Source of the DNA: CAMCHP01 sp036835325
GTDB taxonomy: Bacteria; Bacteroidota; Bacteroidia; Flavobacteriales_D; Sanyastnellaceae
Reading direction: 5' to 3'
DNA: 64,000 nt
NCBI GenBank assembly: GCA_036835325.1
Contig: DAITMF010000012.1
Coordinates: 8,448-72,447, forward strand
Shown here: one piece after another, positions 41,063-51,477 of the stretch
How the letters are laid out: every line of letters starts with the position of its first letter
Numbering within the stretch: the first letter of the stretch is position 1
Program-made: the position numbers and the translations under genes
The notes under the pieces: model-generated
What the model saw: only the letters and a program-made list of their open reading frames with translations
What the model was told of the DNA's origin: nothing
Databases searched by the model: none

Positions 41063-41356
41063 TTAAATGTTATCGTAAAAATCAATGGTGTCGCCTTCAA
41101 TCAGCTGCACAATTGCTTTTTTGTATCCGTTAGTTCTTCCGGTCACAACTCCGGTTTTCGTGTAGCGGCTGCGTTTCTTGCCGTCGACGTTCAAAGTGCG
41201 TACCTCAACGACCTTCACGCTGTATACAGCTTCTACGGCCTTCTTGATCTCTACTTTGTTCGCACCTTTAGCTACTACAAATCCGTAGCTATTGGTTTTC
41301 TCTGCGGCTGCAGTCAACTTCTCCGTGATGAGCGGTTTGATGAGAATCTGGTTCAT
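41063..41356 (-). CDS. rplW: 50S ribosomal protein L23
   Basis: 97-aa protein at the tunnel exit that docks trigger factor and SRP. Motifs: ILIKPLITEKLTAAAEKTNSY, VEIKKAVEAVYSVKV. Short C-terminus, typical for Bacteroidota. Confidence 0.96.
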   Translation of the reverse strand: MNQILIKPLITEKLTAAAEKTNSYGFVVAKGANKVEIKKAVEAVYSVKVVEVRTLNVDGKKRSRYTKTGVVTGRTNGYKKAIVQLIEGDTIDFYDNI

Positions 41357-41360
41357 GGTC

Positions 41361-41990
41361 TTATCGCTTTAACAGATCCTGAACGATCTCGTGCGCATTG
41401 TCAACGAAGATCAGGTTCTTGCAGTTCATGATATCATAGGTGCTCAAGTCTGACGCAACACGCACAGCATGCTTTTGAAGGTTGCGTGAAGACAAGTACA
41501 CATTCTTGTCGAGAGCGGGAACCACAACCAAAGTGCGGCCACTTTCTACTTTCAGGTTCTTCATCACCTGGAGGTAGGCGCTGGTCTTAGGCGCAGCCAT
41601 CTCGATTTTTTCGAGAATCATTACTCCGTTGTCTTTCACCTTGTAACTCAAGGCAGACTTGCGTGCAAGCATCTTTACCTTGCGGTTCACCTTCAAATCG
41701 TACGTGTGTGGACGTGGTCCGAACACGCGGCCACCACCTCTGAACAAAGGGTTCTTGATGCTCCCTGAGCGGGCAGTACCCGTACCCTTCTGACGCTTGA
41801 GTTTGCGGGTACTACCAGCAATCTCGTTGCGTTCTTTTGACTTGTGGGTACCTTGGCGACGGGCAGCAAGATGGCGCTTAACATCCAGGTAGATCGCGTG
41901 ATCGTTTGGCTCTATGCCAAACACCGCGCTGTCTAGGGTAACCTTCTTAGAGGTCGCTTTCCCTTCGCTGTTGTATACTGAAAGTTCCAT
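41361..41990 (-). CDS. rplD: 50S ribosomal protein L4
   Basis: 209-aa protein whose loop lines the exit tunnel; in E. coli it also autoregulates the S10 operon. Motifs: KRQKGTGTARSGSIKNPLFR, GGGRVFGPRPHTY and ALSYKVKDNGVMI. One base separates it from rplC. Confidence 0.98.
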   Translation of the reverse strand: MELSVYNSEGKATSKKVTLDSAVFGIEPNDHAIYLDVKRHLAARRQGTHKSKERNEIAGSTRKLKRQKGTGTARSGSIKNPLFRGGGRVFGPRPHTYDLKVNRKVKMLARKSALSYKVKDNGVMILEKIEMAAPKTSAYLQVMKNLKVESGRTLVVVPALDKNVYLSSRNLQKHAVRVASDLSTYDIMNCKNLIFVDNAHEIVQDLLKR

Positions 41991-41991
41991 C

Positions 41992-42612
41992 TTACTTACG
42001 AATTAACAATGTTGAACCTTTGTGTCCGGGTACAGCCCCTTTCACTACAATCAAACCATCTTCAGGCAATATTCGCATCACCTCTAGGTTCTCAATGGTT
42101 ACCTGCTTATTACCGGTGCGGCCTGCCATGCGCATGCCCTTGAAAACGCGGGCTGGGTATGACGCTGCACCAATTGAACCAGGAGCACGCATACGGTTGT
42201 GCTGACCGTGGGTTGACTCACCAACACCGCTAAAGCCGTGACGCTTTACTACACCTTGGAAACCTTTTCCTTTGCTACGGCCAACTACGAAAACATAGTC
42301 ACCTTCTTTGAAAATGTCTCCCACATTAACCTCATCGCCTGTCTTCAATTCCTGTGGGAAGTTGAAGAACTCAGCCATTCGTTTACGTGGTGTAACTCCG
42401 GCGCGCTTGAAATGTCCAAGCATTGGCTTCGAAGTGTTCTTTTCGCTTTTCTCACCCCAACCCAACTGTACAGCGGCATAACCGTCTTTCTCTACAGTTT
42501 TGATTTGAGTAACGACGCAAGGACCGGCTTCCAATATGGTGCATGGGACATTCTTCCCAGAGGCATTAAAGATGCTGGTCATCCCGACTTTCTTTGCAAT
42601 TAGTCCAGGCAT
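41992..42612 (-). CDS. rplC: 50S ribosomal protein L3
   Basis: 206-aa early 50S assembly protein that reaches the peptidyl-transferase centre. Motifs: LIAKKVGMTSIFNASGKNVP, VGRSKGKGFQGVVKRHGFSG with the modified-Gln region, GQHNRMRAPGSIG and RMAGRTGNKQVTIENLEVMR. Confidence 0.98.
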   Translation of the reverse strand: MPGLIAKKVGMTSIFNASGKNVPCTILEAGPCVVTQIKTVEKDGYAAVQLGWGEKSEKNTSKPMLGHFKRAGVTPRKRMAEFFNFPQELKTGDEVNVGDIFKEGDYVFVVGRSKGKGFQGVVKRHGFSGVGESTHGQHNRMRAPGSIGAASYPARVFKGMRMAGRTGNKQVTIENLEVMRILPEDGLIVVKGAVPGHKGSTLLIRK

Positions 42613-42632
42613 TGCTTCTTCTCTTAAATCTG

Positions 42633-42938
42633 TTAAACTTTGATTTCTACTTCAACGCCACTTGGCAACTCGAGACGCATCAAAGCGTCAACGGTCTTCG
42701 AAGAGGAGCTGTAAATGTCGAGCAAACGCTTGTAGCTAGAAAGCTCAAACTGTTCGCGTGACTTCTTATTCACGTGAGGTGAACGGAGTACTGTGTAAAT
42801 ACGACGGTGAGTCGGCAGTGGAATAGGACCACTAATTACAGCTCCGGTGGCTTTCACGGTCTTAACGATTTTCTCTGCTGACTTATCAACGAGATTGTAA
42901 TCGTAAGACTTGAGTTTTATGCGGATTTTTTGTGCCAT
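42633..42938 (-). CDS. rpsJ: 30S ribosomal protein S10
   Basis: 101-aa protein (start at ATG 42938, MAQKIRIKLKSYDYNLVDKS; an ATG four codons upstream is less likely). It also has GPIPLPTHRRIYTVLRSPHV and the C-terminal LPSGVEVEIKV. In other bacteria it is also the transcription factor NusE. First gene of the S10 block, directly after fusA; no tuf gene intervenes. Confidence 0.98.
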   Translation of the reverse strand: MAQKIRIKLKSYDYNLVDKSAEKIVKTVKATGAVISGPIPLPTHRRIYTVLRSPHVNKKSREQFELSSYKRLLDIYSSSSKTVDALMRLELPSGVEVEIKV

Positions 42939-42950
42939 GATCTTTGACAA

Positions 42951-45059
<2,109 letters not shown>

Positions 45060-45080
45060 GATTGATAGCGTGTGATCGGT

Positions 45081-45548
45081 TTAGAAACGGAAATGCGAGA
45101 AGGCCTTATTTGCTTCAGCCATGCGGTGTGTATCTTCCTTCTTCTTGAAGGTTGCTCCTTCTTCTTTGGCTGCTGCCATAATTTCGTTGGCCAAACGAAG
45201 CGACATTGATTTCTCGTTGCGCTTGCGTGAGTATCCGATCAACCATTTCATGGCCATCGACAACTTGCGGCTATCGCGGATTGGTTGTGGAATCTGGAAG
45301 GTAGCACCACCTACACGACGGCTACGTACTTCGACTGCAGGCGTTACATTGGTCAGTGCTTTCTTGAAGATTTCCAAACCGTCTTCGCCGGTTTTATCTG
45401 ATACACGATCGATGGCATCGTAGAAAATGGACAGTGCCACGCTCTTTTTGCCCTCGAGCATCAGGTTATTTACAAACTTGGTTACCAGTTCGCTGTTGAA
45501 GCGTGGGTCTGGCAACACCGGCATCCGTTTCGCTTTTTTCCTTCTCAT
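45081..45548 (-). CDS. rpsG: 30S ribosomal protein S7
   Basis: 155-aa head assembly initiator and, in E. coli, the str-operon regulator. Motifs: DPRFNSELVTKFVNNLMLEGK (partly cited), VEVRSRRVGGATFQIP, KWLIGYSRKR and EDTHRMAEANKAFSHFRF. Confidence 0.98.
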   Translation of the reverse strand: MRRKKAKRMPVLPDPRFNSELVTKFVNNLMLEGKKSVALSIFYDAIDRVSDKTGEDGLEIFKKALTNVTPAVEVRSRRVGGATFQIPQPIRDSRKLSMAMKWLIGYSRKRNEKSMSLRLANEIMAAAKEEGATFKKKEDTHRMAEANKAFSHFRF

Positions 45549-45567
45549 GACGCGCTAGTGGAGTGGA

Positions 45568-45984
45568 TCATTTTTTCTTTTTGGTAGGTGCTGCTGCTGC
45601 TGCGCCGCCTTTCACCTTTGGACGTTTCGTCCCGTATTTTGAACGGCGCTGGTTACGACCTTCTACACCGGCAGTGTCAAGTGCACCGCGTACAATGTGG
45701 TAACGTACACCAGGAAGGTCTTTTACACGACCGCCGCGAACAAGTACAATGCTGTGCTCCTGAAGGTTGTGACCCTCGCCTCCGATGTACGCGTTCACCT
45801 CGTTGCCATTGGTCAAGCGAACACGCGCTACTTTACGCATGGCTGAGTTTGGCTTCTTGGGAGTGGTCGTGTACACACGAACACACACGCCTCGGCGTTG
45901 AGGACATGCATCCAAAGCCGCAGATTTGCTGGGCTTTACCTTACTGATGCGGCCCTTCCGGATCAACTGTTGAATGGTCGGCAT
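45568..45984 (-). CDS. rpsL: 30S ribosomal protein S12
   Basis: 138-aa decoding-centre protein and first gene of the 17.8-kb operon. Motifs: MPTIQQLIRKGR, TTTPKKPNSAMRKVARVRL and HSIVLVRGGRVKDLPGVRYH. Lysines at the two classic streptomycin-resistance positions (in PKKPNS and GRVKDLP) are wild type. An Ala/Lys-rich tail is added at the C-terminus. A Bacteroidota-type promoter lies about 65 bp upstream. Confidence 0.98.
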   Translation of the reverse strand: MPTIQQLIRKGRISKVKPSKSAALDACPQRRGVCVRVYTTTPKKPNSAMRKVARVRLTNGNEVNAYIGGEGHNLQEHSIVLVRGGRVKDLPGVRYHIVRGALDTAGVEGRNQRRSKYGTKRPKVKGGAAAAAPTKKKK

Positions 45985-46027
45985 ATCGCGATTTTTCTAA
46001 CTATTACTTGTTCAAAATGCGGTTAAT

Positions 46028-46076
46028 CCCAAATTTTTTGGGGCTGCAAATGTACGAGTATATTCTCAGAATGCAA
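46028..46076 (-). promoter_or_regulatory. Promoter and leader hairpin of the rpsL operon
   Basis: On the minus strand TTG (46076-46074), a 19-bp spacer and TACATTTG (46054-46047) match the Bacteroidota consensus TTTG-N17-23-TAnnTTTG. The predicted start is followed at once by CCCAAA-AAA-TTTGGG (46042-46028), a 6-bp hairpin at the very 5' end of the mRNA that may protect it. The leader to rpsL is about 60 nt. Confidence 0.72.
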
Positions 46077-46228
46077 GTACTTGACCAACATAAATTTCAA
46101 CTTTCTCGAAAAATAGTTTCAGACCACATTTTCACGTCCATCCAATCACCTTGCCCTTTTTTTCCACAATTGGCCCCTCATCCATCCATCCATACTCCTA
46201 AACCGTCTTAATTCCATTGCCGCTTTCG

Positions 46229-46236
46229 TACCTTTG
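46229..46236 (+). promoter_or_regulatory. -7 box of uvrD/pcrA (TACCTTTG)
   Basis: Exact TAnnTTTG match ending four bases before the GTG start, so the mRNA would begin at or next to the start codon. No good TTG lies at the -33 distance. The 240-bp region between rpsL and this gene is otherwise unremarkable, apart from a short TCCA tandem repeat (about 46178-46192). Confidence 0.5.
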
Positions 46237-46240
46237 AACC

Positions 46241-48505
46241 GTGGATTACCTCAATGAATTGAACGATGCCCAACGCGAGGCCGTTGTGCACGTCGAAGGC
46301 CCTATGATGGTCATTGCCGGCGCAGGATCAGGCAAAACACGCGTGCTTACTTACCGCATCGCCCACCTGATTGACAGCGGTGTTGACCCGTTCTCCATCC
46401 TCGCGCTTACCTTCACCAACAAGGCCGCACGCGAAATGAAAGAACGCATCTCAAAAGTCATCGGCGAAAAAGAAGCCGCCAATGTCTGGATGGGCACCTT
46501 TCACTCCATCTTCGCACGCCTGCTCCGACTCGAGTCTGAACGCATCAACTACCCGAGAAACTTCACCATCTACGATACACAAGACAGCAAGTCACTCATC
46601 AAAGACGTAATTAAATCACTCGGACTCGACGAACAAACCTACAAGCCCGCCAATATCTACTCACGAATTTCGTCGGCAAAGAACAACCTCATCGGGCCTG
46701 ATGACTACGCTCGACACACCGAAATTGTTTCAGAAGATCACCAAGCCGGACGGCCCGAAACCTCACGCATCTACGCTGAATACGCCTCTAGATGCTTCAG
46801 AGCTGGTGCCATGGATTTCGACGACCTGCTGTACAAAACCAACGTGCTCCTCCGCGACTTCCCTGATATCCTCTACCGCTATCAGAATAAATTCAGGTTT
46901 ATTCTGGTGGATGAGTACCAAGACACCAATTTCGCACAGTACCTTATTATTAAGCAACTCGGTGCACGCCACCAAAACGTGTGCGTGGTGGGCGACGACG
47001 CTCAGTCAATCTACAGCTTTCGAGGGGCCAACATCGCCAATATCCTCAACTTCAAAGCCGATTACCCTGACTTCGGCCTTTACAAACTTGAGCAAAATTA
47101 CCGCTCTACCAAGGTCATCGTCAATGCCGCGAACTCGGTCATTGAAAAGAACCGAAATCAGATTAAAAAACATGTCTGGACCGCCAACGACGACGGCGAT
47201 AAAATATTCCTCAACCGGTCAATGTCTGACAACGATGAAGGGCGCTTCGTAGCGTCTGACATCTTCGAAAATCGAGGAAACACCGGCTGCCAATACTCCG
47301 ATTTCGCCATCCTTTACCGAACCAACTCGCAAAGCCGCGCGTTCGAAGAGGCACTGCGAAAAATCAACCTGCCCTACCGAATCTATGGAGGGCTCTCGTT
47401 CTACCAACGAAAAGAAATCAAAGACCTCCTCGCCTATTACCGCCTCACCGCCAACCCAAACGACGATGAGGCCTTCAAGCGCGTGGTCAACTACCCGGCG
47501 CGCGGCATTGGCAAAACAACCATCGAAAAACTGGTCATCACAGCCGCCAACTACAAGGTTTCACTGTGGGATGTTGTCACAAAACACCATGAATACCCCA
47601 CCGACTTGGCTGCTGCTTCATTCCGAAAAGTCGCCGACTTCGCCACCATGGTGCAAAGCTTCGCCGCTCAAATGAACAGCCAAGCGGCGTTTGAACTGGC
47701 CTACCATATTGCAAGTCACACAGGCCTGCTGCGCGAACTCGGCACCGATAAATCACCCGAAGGCGTTGCCCGTTATGAGAACATTCAAGAACTTCTCAAC
47801 GGTATAAAAGAGTTCTCCGATCAACAAGACCCGGCAAACCCTGAGGCGCTGCGCACACTGCCCGACTTCATGGTCGACGTTGCCTTGCTCACCGATGCCG
47901 ATACAGGCGATGACGATGAGAACAAAATCAGCTTAATGACCATTCACGCGTCGAAAGGTCTTGAGTTCGACTTCGTATACATTGTTGGCCTTGAAGAAAA
48001 CCTCTTCCCAAGCCAAATGGCATTGCACTCGCGCGAAGAGCTTGAAGAAGAACGCCGCTTGTTCTACGTGGCCATCACCCGGGCCAAGAAACGGGCAACC
48101 ATGAGCTATGCCATCACGCGTTACAAATGGGGACAACTTTCACAAGCTGAACCGTCGCGTTTTATCGAAGAAATCGACCCGCAATTCGTCCTTCAACCAA
48201 GTGCATCGGCACGTCGCCCTGAACCTTTCGGCGGTTTCGGTAGCGCACAACAAAGTTATTTCAAGCAAATGCCGGGCGCTCAGCGAACCGTCAAACCGCT
48301 GGCAACAGCGACCACAGACGCCGAGATGGATGAAGACACCATCGCCGGCATCGTTGCAGGAGCCGAGGTCGAACACGCTCGCTTCGGCAAAGGAAAAGTG
48401 CTGCACGTTGAAGGCGAAGCCCCAAACCTCAAAGCGACCGTGTTCTTCCCCTCAGCCGGACAGAAACAACTTCTGCTCAAATTCGCCAAATTACGGGTGC
48501 TCTGA
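46241..48505 (+). CDS. pcrA: UvrD/PcrA-type ATP-dependent DNA helicase
   Basis: 754-aa superfamily 1A 3'-5' helicase for nucleotide excision and mismatch repair and for clearing recombination intermediates. Motifs in order: Q-motif LNDAQREAV (residues 7-15), Walker A AGAGSGKT (26-33), motif Ia TFTNKAAREMKER, motif II DEYQDTN, motif III VGDDAQSIYSFRGA, motif IV EQNYRS, motif V TIHASKGLEF and motif VI LFYVAITRAKK. The C-terminal 55 residues are a Tudor-like domain that binds RNA polymerase (VEHARFGKGKVLHVEG). The start is GTG at 46241, right after a promoter box. PcrA and UvrD names are both in use; it sits 5 bp before the lipoprotein gene. Confidence 0.95.
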   Translation: MDYLNELNDAQREAVVHVEGPMMVIAGAGSGKTRVLTYRIAHLIDSGVDPFSILALTFTNKAAREMKERISKVIGEKEAANVWMGTFHSIFARLLRLESERINYPRNFTIYDTQDSKSLIKDVIKSLGLDEQTYKPANIYSRISSAKNNLIGPDDYARHTEIVSEDHQAGRPETSRIYAEYASRCFRAGAMDFDDLLYKTNVLLRDFPDILYRYQNKFRFILVDEYQDTNFAQYLIIKQLGARHQNVCVVGDDAQSIYSFRGANIANILNFKADYPDFGLYKLEQNYRSTKVIVNAANSVIEKNRNQIKKHVWTANDDGDKIFLNRSMSDNDEGRFVASDIFENRGNTGCQYSDFAILYRTNSQSRAFEEALRKINLPYRIYGGLSFYQRKEIKDLLAYYRLTANPNDDEAFKRVVNYPARGIGKTTIEKLVITAANYKVSLWDVVTKHHEYPTDLAAASFRKVADFATMVQSFAAQMNSQAAFELAYHIASHTGLLRELGTDKSPEGVARYENIQELLNGIKEFSDQQDPANPEALRTLPDFMVDVALLTDADTGDDDENKISLMTIHASKGLEFDFVYIVGLEENLFPSQMALHSREELEEERRLFYVAITRAKKRATMSYAITRYKWGQLSQAEPSRFIEEIDPQFVLQPSASARRPEPFGGFGSAQQSYFKQMPGAQRTVKPLATATTDAEMDEDTIAGIVAGAEVEHARFGKGKVLHVEGEAPNLKATVFFPSAGQKQLLLKFAKLRVL

Positions 48506-48510
48506 CTCGG

Positions 48511-50688
48511 ATGAAAAAACTCCTCGCACTCCTCGCACTCCTCGCCTGCGCAGCTTGCACAGAAGCCGTCGCGCAAACTACGCCGCTGCCCGACCCCGGC
48601 ACGCAAGCCTTGGAAACCGTTTGGCTTCACCCCATCAACTCGCCCGCCGAAACCGAAACCTACCAGTGGATTGAACTCGGCTTTCGCCTGCAAATGGCTA
48701 CCCGACGTAAAATCGACAATTACATCGCCGACCGTCAGGTACCCAATCGCCTAAATCCATTTGATCCGGCTGACCTTGACGTGCGCATGCGCTTTAGTCT
48801 CATCGACAGCCTTTCAGGCGACACCCTCCGAAGCCTCGAGCGAAATGCGTTCTGGTACCGTTCATTTCGGGTTGACTCAACAGCTACAGATCCGGATGAC
48901 TGGACCCACACCGAAGTGCCAACACCCTTTAACTTTCGCACCCGGTTCACTCCTCCAGAGGCCGGTCGGTGGGCAGTCACCGGCATGGTGATTGAAAACC
49001 AACGCGACACCACCTACACCAACACCACCTACTTCAATGTCACCGCTGAACGTCGGCCAAACTTCCTCGCTGTTGGACCTTCAAAGCGTTATTTAATTCG
49101 CGATGGACGAGGATTCTTCCCCATTGGCCAAAACCTTCCTGTGCCTTCGTGCAGACCCGAAAGCGATGCCCGCTGCGCTGAAATGGAGTGTGCCGGCCAG
49201 GAAGCGTGGTGTTTTGGACGGATGATGAGCCCCCTTGGCTTCGACGTTTACCACAATGAAATGCGCCTTCTCGCCGAGAATGGAGGCAATTACTTCCGCC
49301 TACTGCTCGCTCCTTGGGCGCTCGAAATCGAGTTCGAAAAACTCAACAACTACCACGATCGAATGCACATGGCTTGGGAAACCGACCGCATTCTTGAGGA
49401 AGCCGAAAAACTCGGTTTATTGATCCATCTCAACCTGCACATACATTTCCCGTTTGAAGACCCTTCAGGGTACGGTATGTGGCAATGGGACTGGGGCGAC
49501 TTACCTTGTTTCGACTACGACGACCCGTACTGTTATTGCGACGAGCTGAACCTGCCCAAGCCGATTGACTTTCTCAAAAGCGAGGCCGCCATGCGCCATT
49601 ACAAAAATCGCTTGCGCTACCTCATCGCACGCTACGGCCACAGCACCAACATTGGGGTACTTGAGCTCTTGAGCGAAGCCAACAACGTAGGAGCAGGAAA
49701 CATCCTCGATGAAAATTGTGCCACCATTAGCAGTCCGCCACGACCGTACATCTCCGAACCGGGATTCGCTAAGGCAGTGGCTGATTGGCACAAAGAATTG
49801 GCGCGATTCATCAAAGAAGACCTCAATCACACCGACCACCTCGTCGCCGTGAGCTACACAGGCCCACCCTCATTTATCTTGGGTGATGACAGCTTCTACA
49901 GCGAACATGTAGACCTTGCTACCTACAATCACTACAACCTCGCAGTTGACAAATACTACCGAACAGCGCAAACGGTTGAGCAGTTTCAATCAAACCGCCG
50001 AAAGCCGAGCCTGAGCGACTTCAACCCGCCGGCCATCAATAAGCCGCTCTTCTTTTCCGAGGTCGGTCCGGGGCCCGAAGAAGTGGCCTTCTGCGACAAC
50101 GACATCCGGTGGCAGAAAGAAGCATGGCTAAGTCCGTTCATCGGCCTTGCAGGAATGGGACTTAACTGGTCAAACCAATACCGTGCCGATCTCTGGCGCC
50201 AGTTCCGGCACATCAACACGCTCTTCTCAACGGTTGACTTGGAAGCCGGCCGGTTTGTTACCTACCGCTCTGAGAGCGATGACAAACGGTTCGAGCTGTT
50301 AGCGCTGCGCAGCCGCAAGGGCCAACGACAGGCCATCGGCGTGGTGCACAACCGAACGGTGAACTTTTATTCGGTGGCGACCGATACCGCTTCGGTGTGC
50401 CGAAGCAGCGACTGGCTCATTGACGACCTCGTCCGTCCCCAATTCCGCGAAGCGCAAACCCTAACCCACACCCGCGGCGATAAGGCCGCAGTCATTGAAA
50501 ACATGGGCAGCCTTCAGCGCTACACCCTGCGTTTCATCCATCCTGAAACAGGTGAGACACTGACGACTGTTCCTGTGCGATCAGGGCTCTCGGGTAGACT
50601 CCGAATACCCTACCCTACGCTGCAAGCAAATGGAGCGGCACTGTACGCCTTTGAAGTCGTTCGCGATACCGGCTCGCGCGAACAATGA
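48511..50688 (+). CDS. Secreted lipoprotein with glycosidase-like (clan GH-A) fold, family not recognised
   Basis: 725-aa exported protein. The leader is rich in LLALLA and ends in a lipobox-like LACAAC. An N-terminal beta-sandwich (about residues 35-180, with FRTRFTPPEAGRWAVTG, as in DUF5060-like domains) precedes a TIM-barrel-like region opening with RYLIRDGRGFFPIGQN. Candidate catalytic acids are E389 in LELLSEANN and E517 in KPLFFSEVGPG, placed as in clan GH-A glycosidases. Unusual Cys-rich insertions occur at about 215-235 (CRPESDARCAEMECAG) and about 333-350 (CFDYDDPYCYC). A beta-rich C-terminal domain closes the protein. No sugar-utilisation genes are adjacent. The leader DNA holds a three-copy CTCCTCGCA repeat. 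Confidence 0.72.
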   Translation: MKKLLALLALLACAACTEAVAQTTPLPDPGTQALETVWLHPINSPAETETYQWIELGFRLQMATRRKIDNYIADRQVPNRLNPFDPADLDVRMRFSLIDSLSGDTLRSLERNAFWYRSFRVDSTATDPDDWTHTEVPTPFNFRTRFTPPEAGRWAVTGMVIENQRDTTYTNTTYFNVTAERRPNFLAVGPSKRYLIRDGRGFFPIGQNLPVPSCRPESDARCAEMECAGQEAWCFGRMMSPLGFDVYHNEMRLLAENGGNYFRLLLAPWALEIEFEKLNNYHDRMHMAWETDRILEEAEKLGLLIHLNLHIHFPFEDPSGYGMWQWDWGDLPCFDYDDPYCYCDELNLPKPIDFLKSEAAMRHYKNRLRYLIARYGHSTNIGVLELLSEANNVGAGNILDENCATISSPPRPYISEPGFAKAVADWHKELARFIKEDLNHTDHLVAVSYTGPPSFILGDDSFYSEHVDLATYNHYNLAVDKYYRTAQTVEQFQSNRRKPSLSDFNPPAINKPLFFSEVGPGPEEVAFCDNDIRWQKEAWLSPFIGLAGMGLNWSNQYRADLWRQFRHINTLFSTVDLEAGRFVTYRSESDDKRFELLALRSRKGQRQAIGVVHNRTVNFYSVATDTASVCRSSDWLIDDLVRPQFREAQTLTHTRGDKAAVIENMGSLQRYTLRFIHPETGETLTTVPVRSGLSGRLRIPYPTLQANGAALYAFEVVRDTGSREQ

Positions 50689-50709
50689 GGTGTTCACACA
50701 TCCTTTTCC

Positions 50710-50717
50710 TACTTTTG
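50710..50717 (+). promoter_or_regulatory. -7 box of the DUF4290 gene (TACTTTTG)
   Basis: Exact TAnnTTTG match seven bases upstream of the ATG at 50725. It predicts a leader of only a few bases. The -33 element is not clear. Confidence 0.5.
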
Positions 50718-50724
50718 CACTGCT

Positions 50725-51378
50725 ATGCACGAAATTCAAGGCTTTGAACCTTACAACAGCCTCCGGCCTGATTTAATCATTCCGGAGTACGGTCGCAACA
50801 TCCACAATATGGTTGACTACGCGAAAACCGTAGCCGATCGCGAAGAACGAAACCGAATCGCCCACGCCATTATCAGCGTTATGGGTCAGTTGTTTCCGCA
50901 TTTGCGCGACATCGATGACTTCAAGCACAAACTGTGGGATCACCTCCACATCATGGCCCGCTTTGAACTCGATGTTGACAGCCCGTACCCAAAGCCTTCA
51001 CCTGAAACCTTTCAGTCAAAACCTGATCGCGTGGCCTACCCAAAAGGTGAACCCCGTTTTGGTCACTACGGCAAAACCGTGGAGCGGCTCATCGCCAAGG
51101 CACGTCAAACAGAGAATCCTGAAGAAAAAGCAGAATTCACTGCGGCCATTGCCAACCTCATGAAGCGCCACTTCGTGATGTACAACCACGCAACCGTTGA
51201 AGACAAAACCATCCGTCAGCAACTTACCATGCTGTCAGAGGGTGAATTGCAACTGCCCGATGACTTTGAGTTCCTGACGGTGCAAGACATCAACCGCATT
51301 GCGAGCAGTGGCCCCTCAAACAGTTCGAAACTGAAGCCCTCGCGCAAAAAAAAGCCCAACAAGAAGCGCGTCGGCTAA
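50725..51378 (+). CDS. DUF4290 domain protein
   Basis: 217-aa soluble protein, mainly helical, of a family found in Bacteroidota and commonly next to murA; function unknown. Typical segments: NSLRPDLIIPEYGRNIHNMV, HLRDIDDFKHKLWDHLHIM and FGHYGKTVERLI. The last 20 residues are very basic (KPSRKKKPNKKRVG), perhaps contacting nucleic acid or membrane. It lies 99 bp before murA; the conserved neighbourhood hints at a link to cell-wall synthesis. Confidence 0.85.
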   Translation: MHEIQGFEPYNSLRPDLIIPEYGRNIHNMVDYAKTVADREERNRIAHAIISVMGQLFPHLRDIDDFKHKLWDHLHIMARFELDVDSPYPKPSPETFQSKPDRVAYPKGEPRFGHYGKTVERLIAKARQTENPEEKAEFTAAIANLMKRHFVMYNHATVEDKTIRQQLTMLSEGELQLPDDFEFLTVQDINRIASSGPSNSSKLKPSRKKKPNKKRVG

Positions 51379-51477
51379 TTGACGGCCTATCCATTTATCA
51401 TTGTCGATAAGTTTTCAGCTGCGCGGCCGTCGGCACCGGATGTTTTAAAAACTTCCCGCCGTTGAATCAACTGCAGT

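Noticed and set aside
46137..46195. Repeated TCCATCCA motif upstream of pcrA, also seen near 53511 and 59861
   Set aside because: Short, of uneven spacing and without dyad symmetry; probably low-complexity intergenic sequence.
48511..48550. CTCCTCGCA tandem repeat as a phase-variable tract
   Set aside because: The unit is nine bases, so copy changes keep the frame; it only encodes the LLAL leader core.
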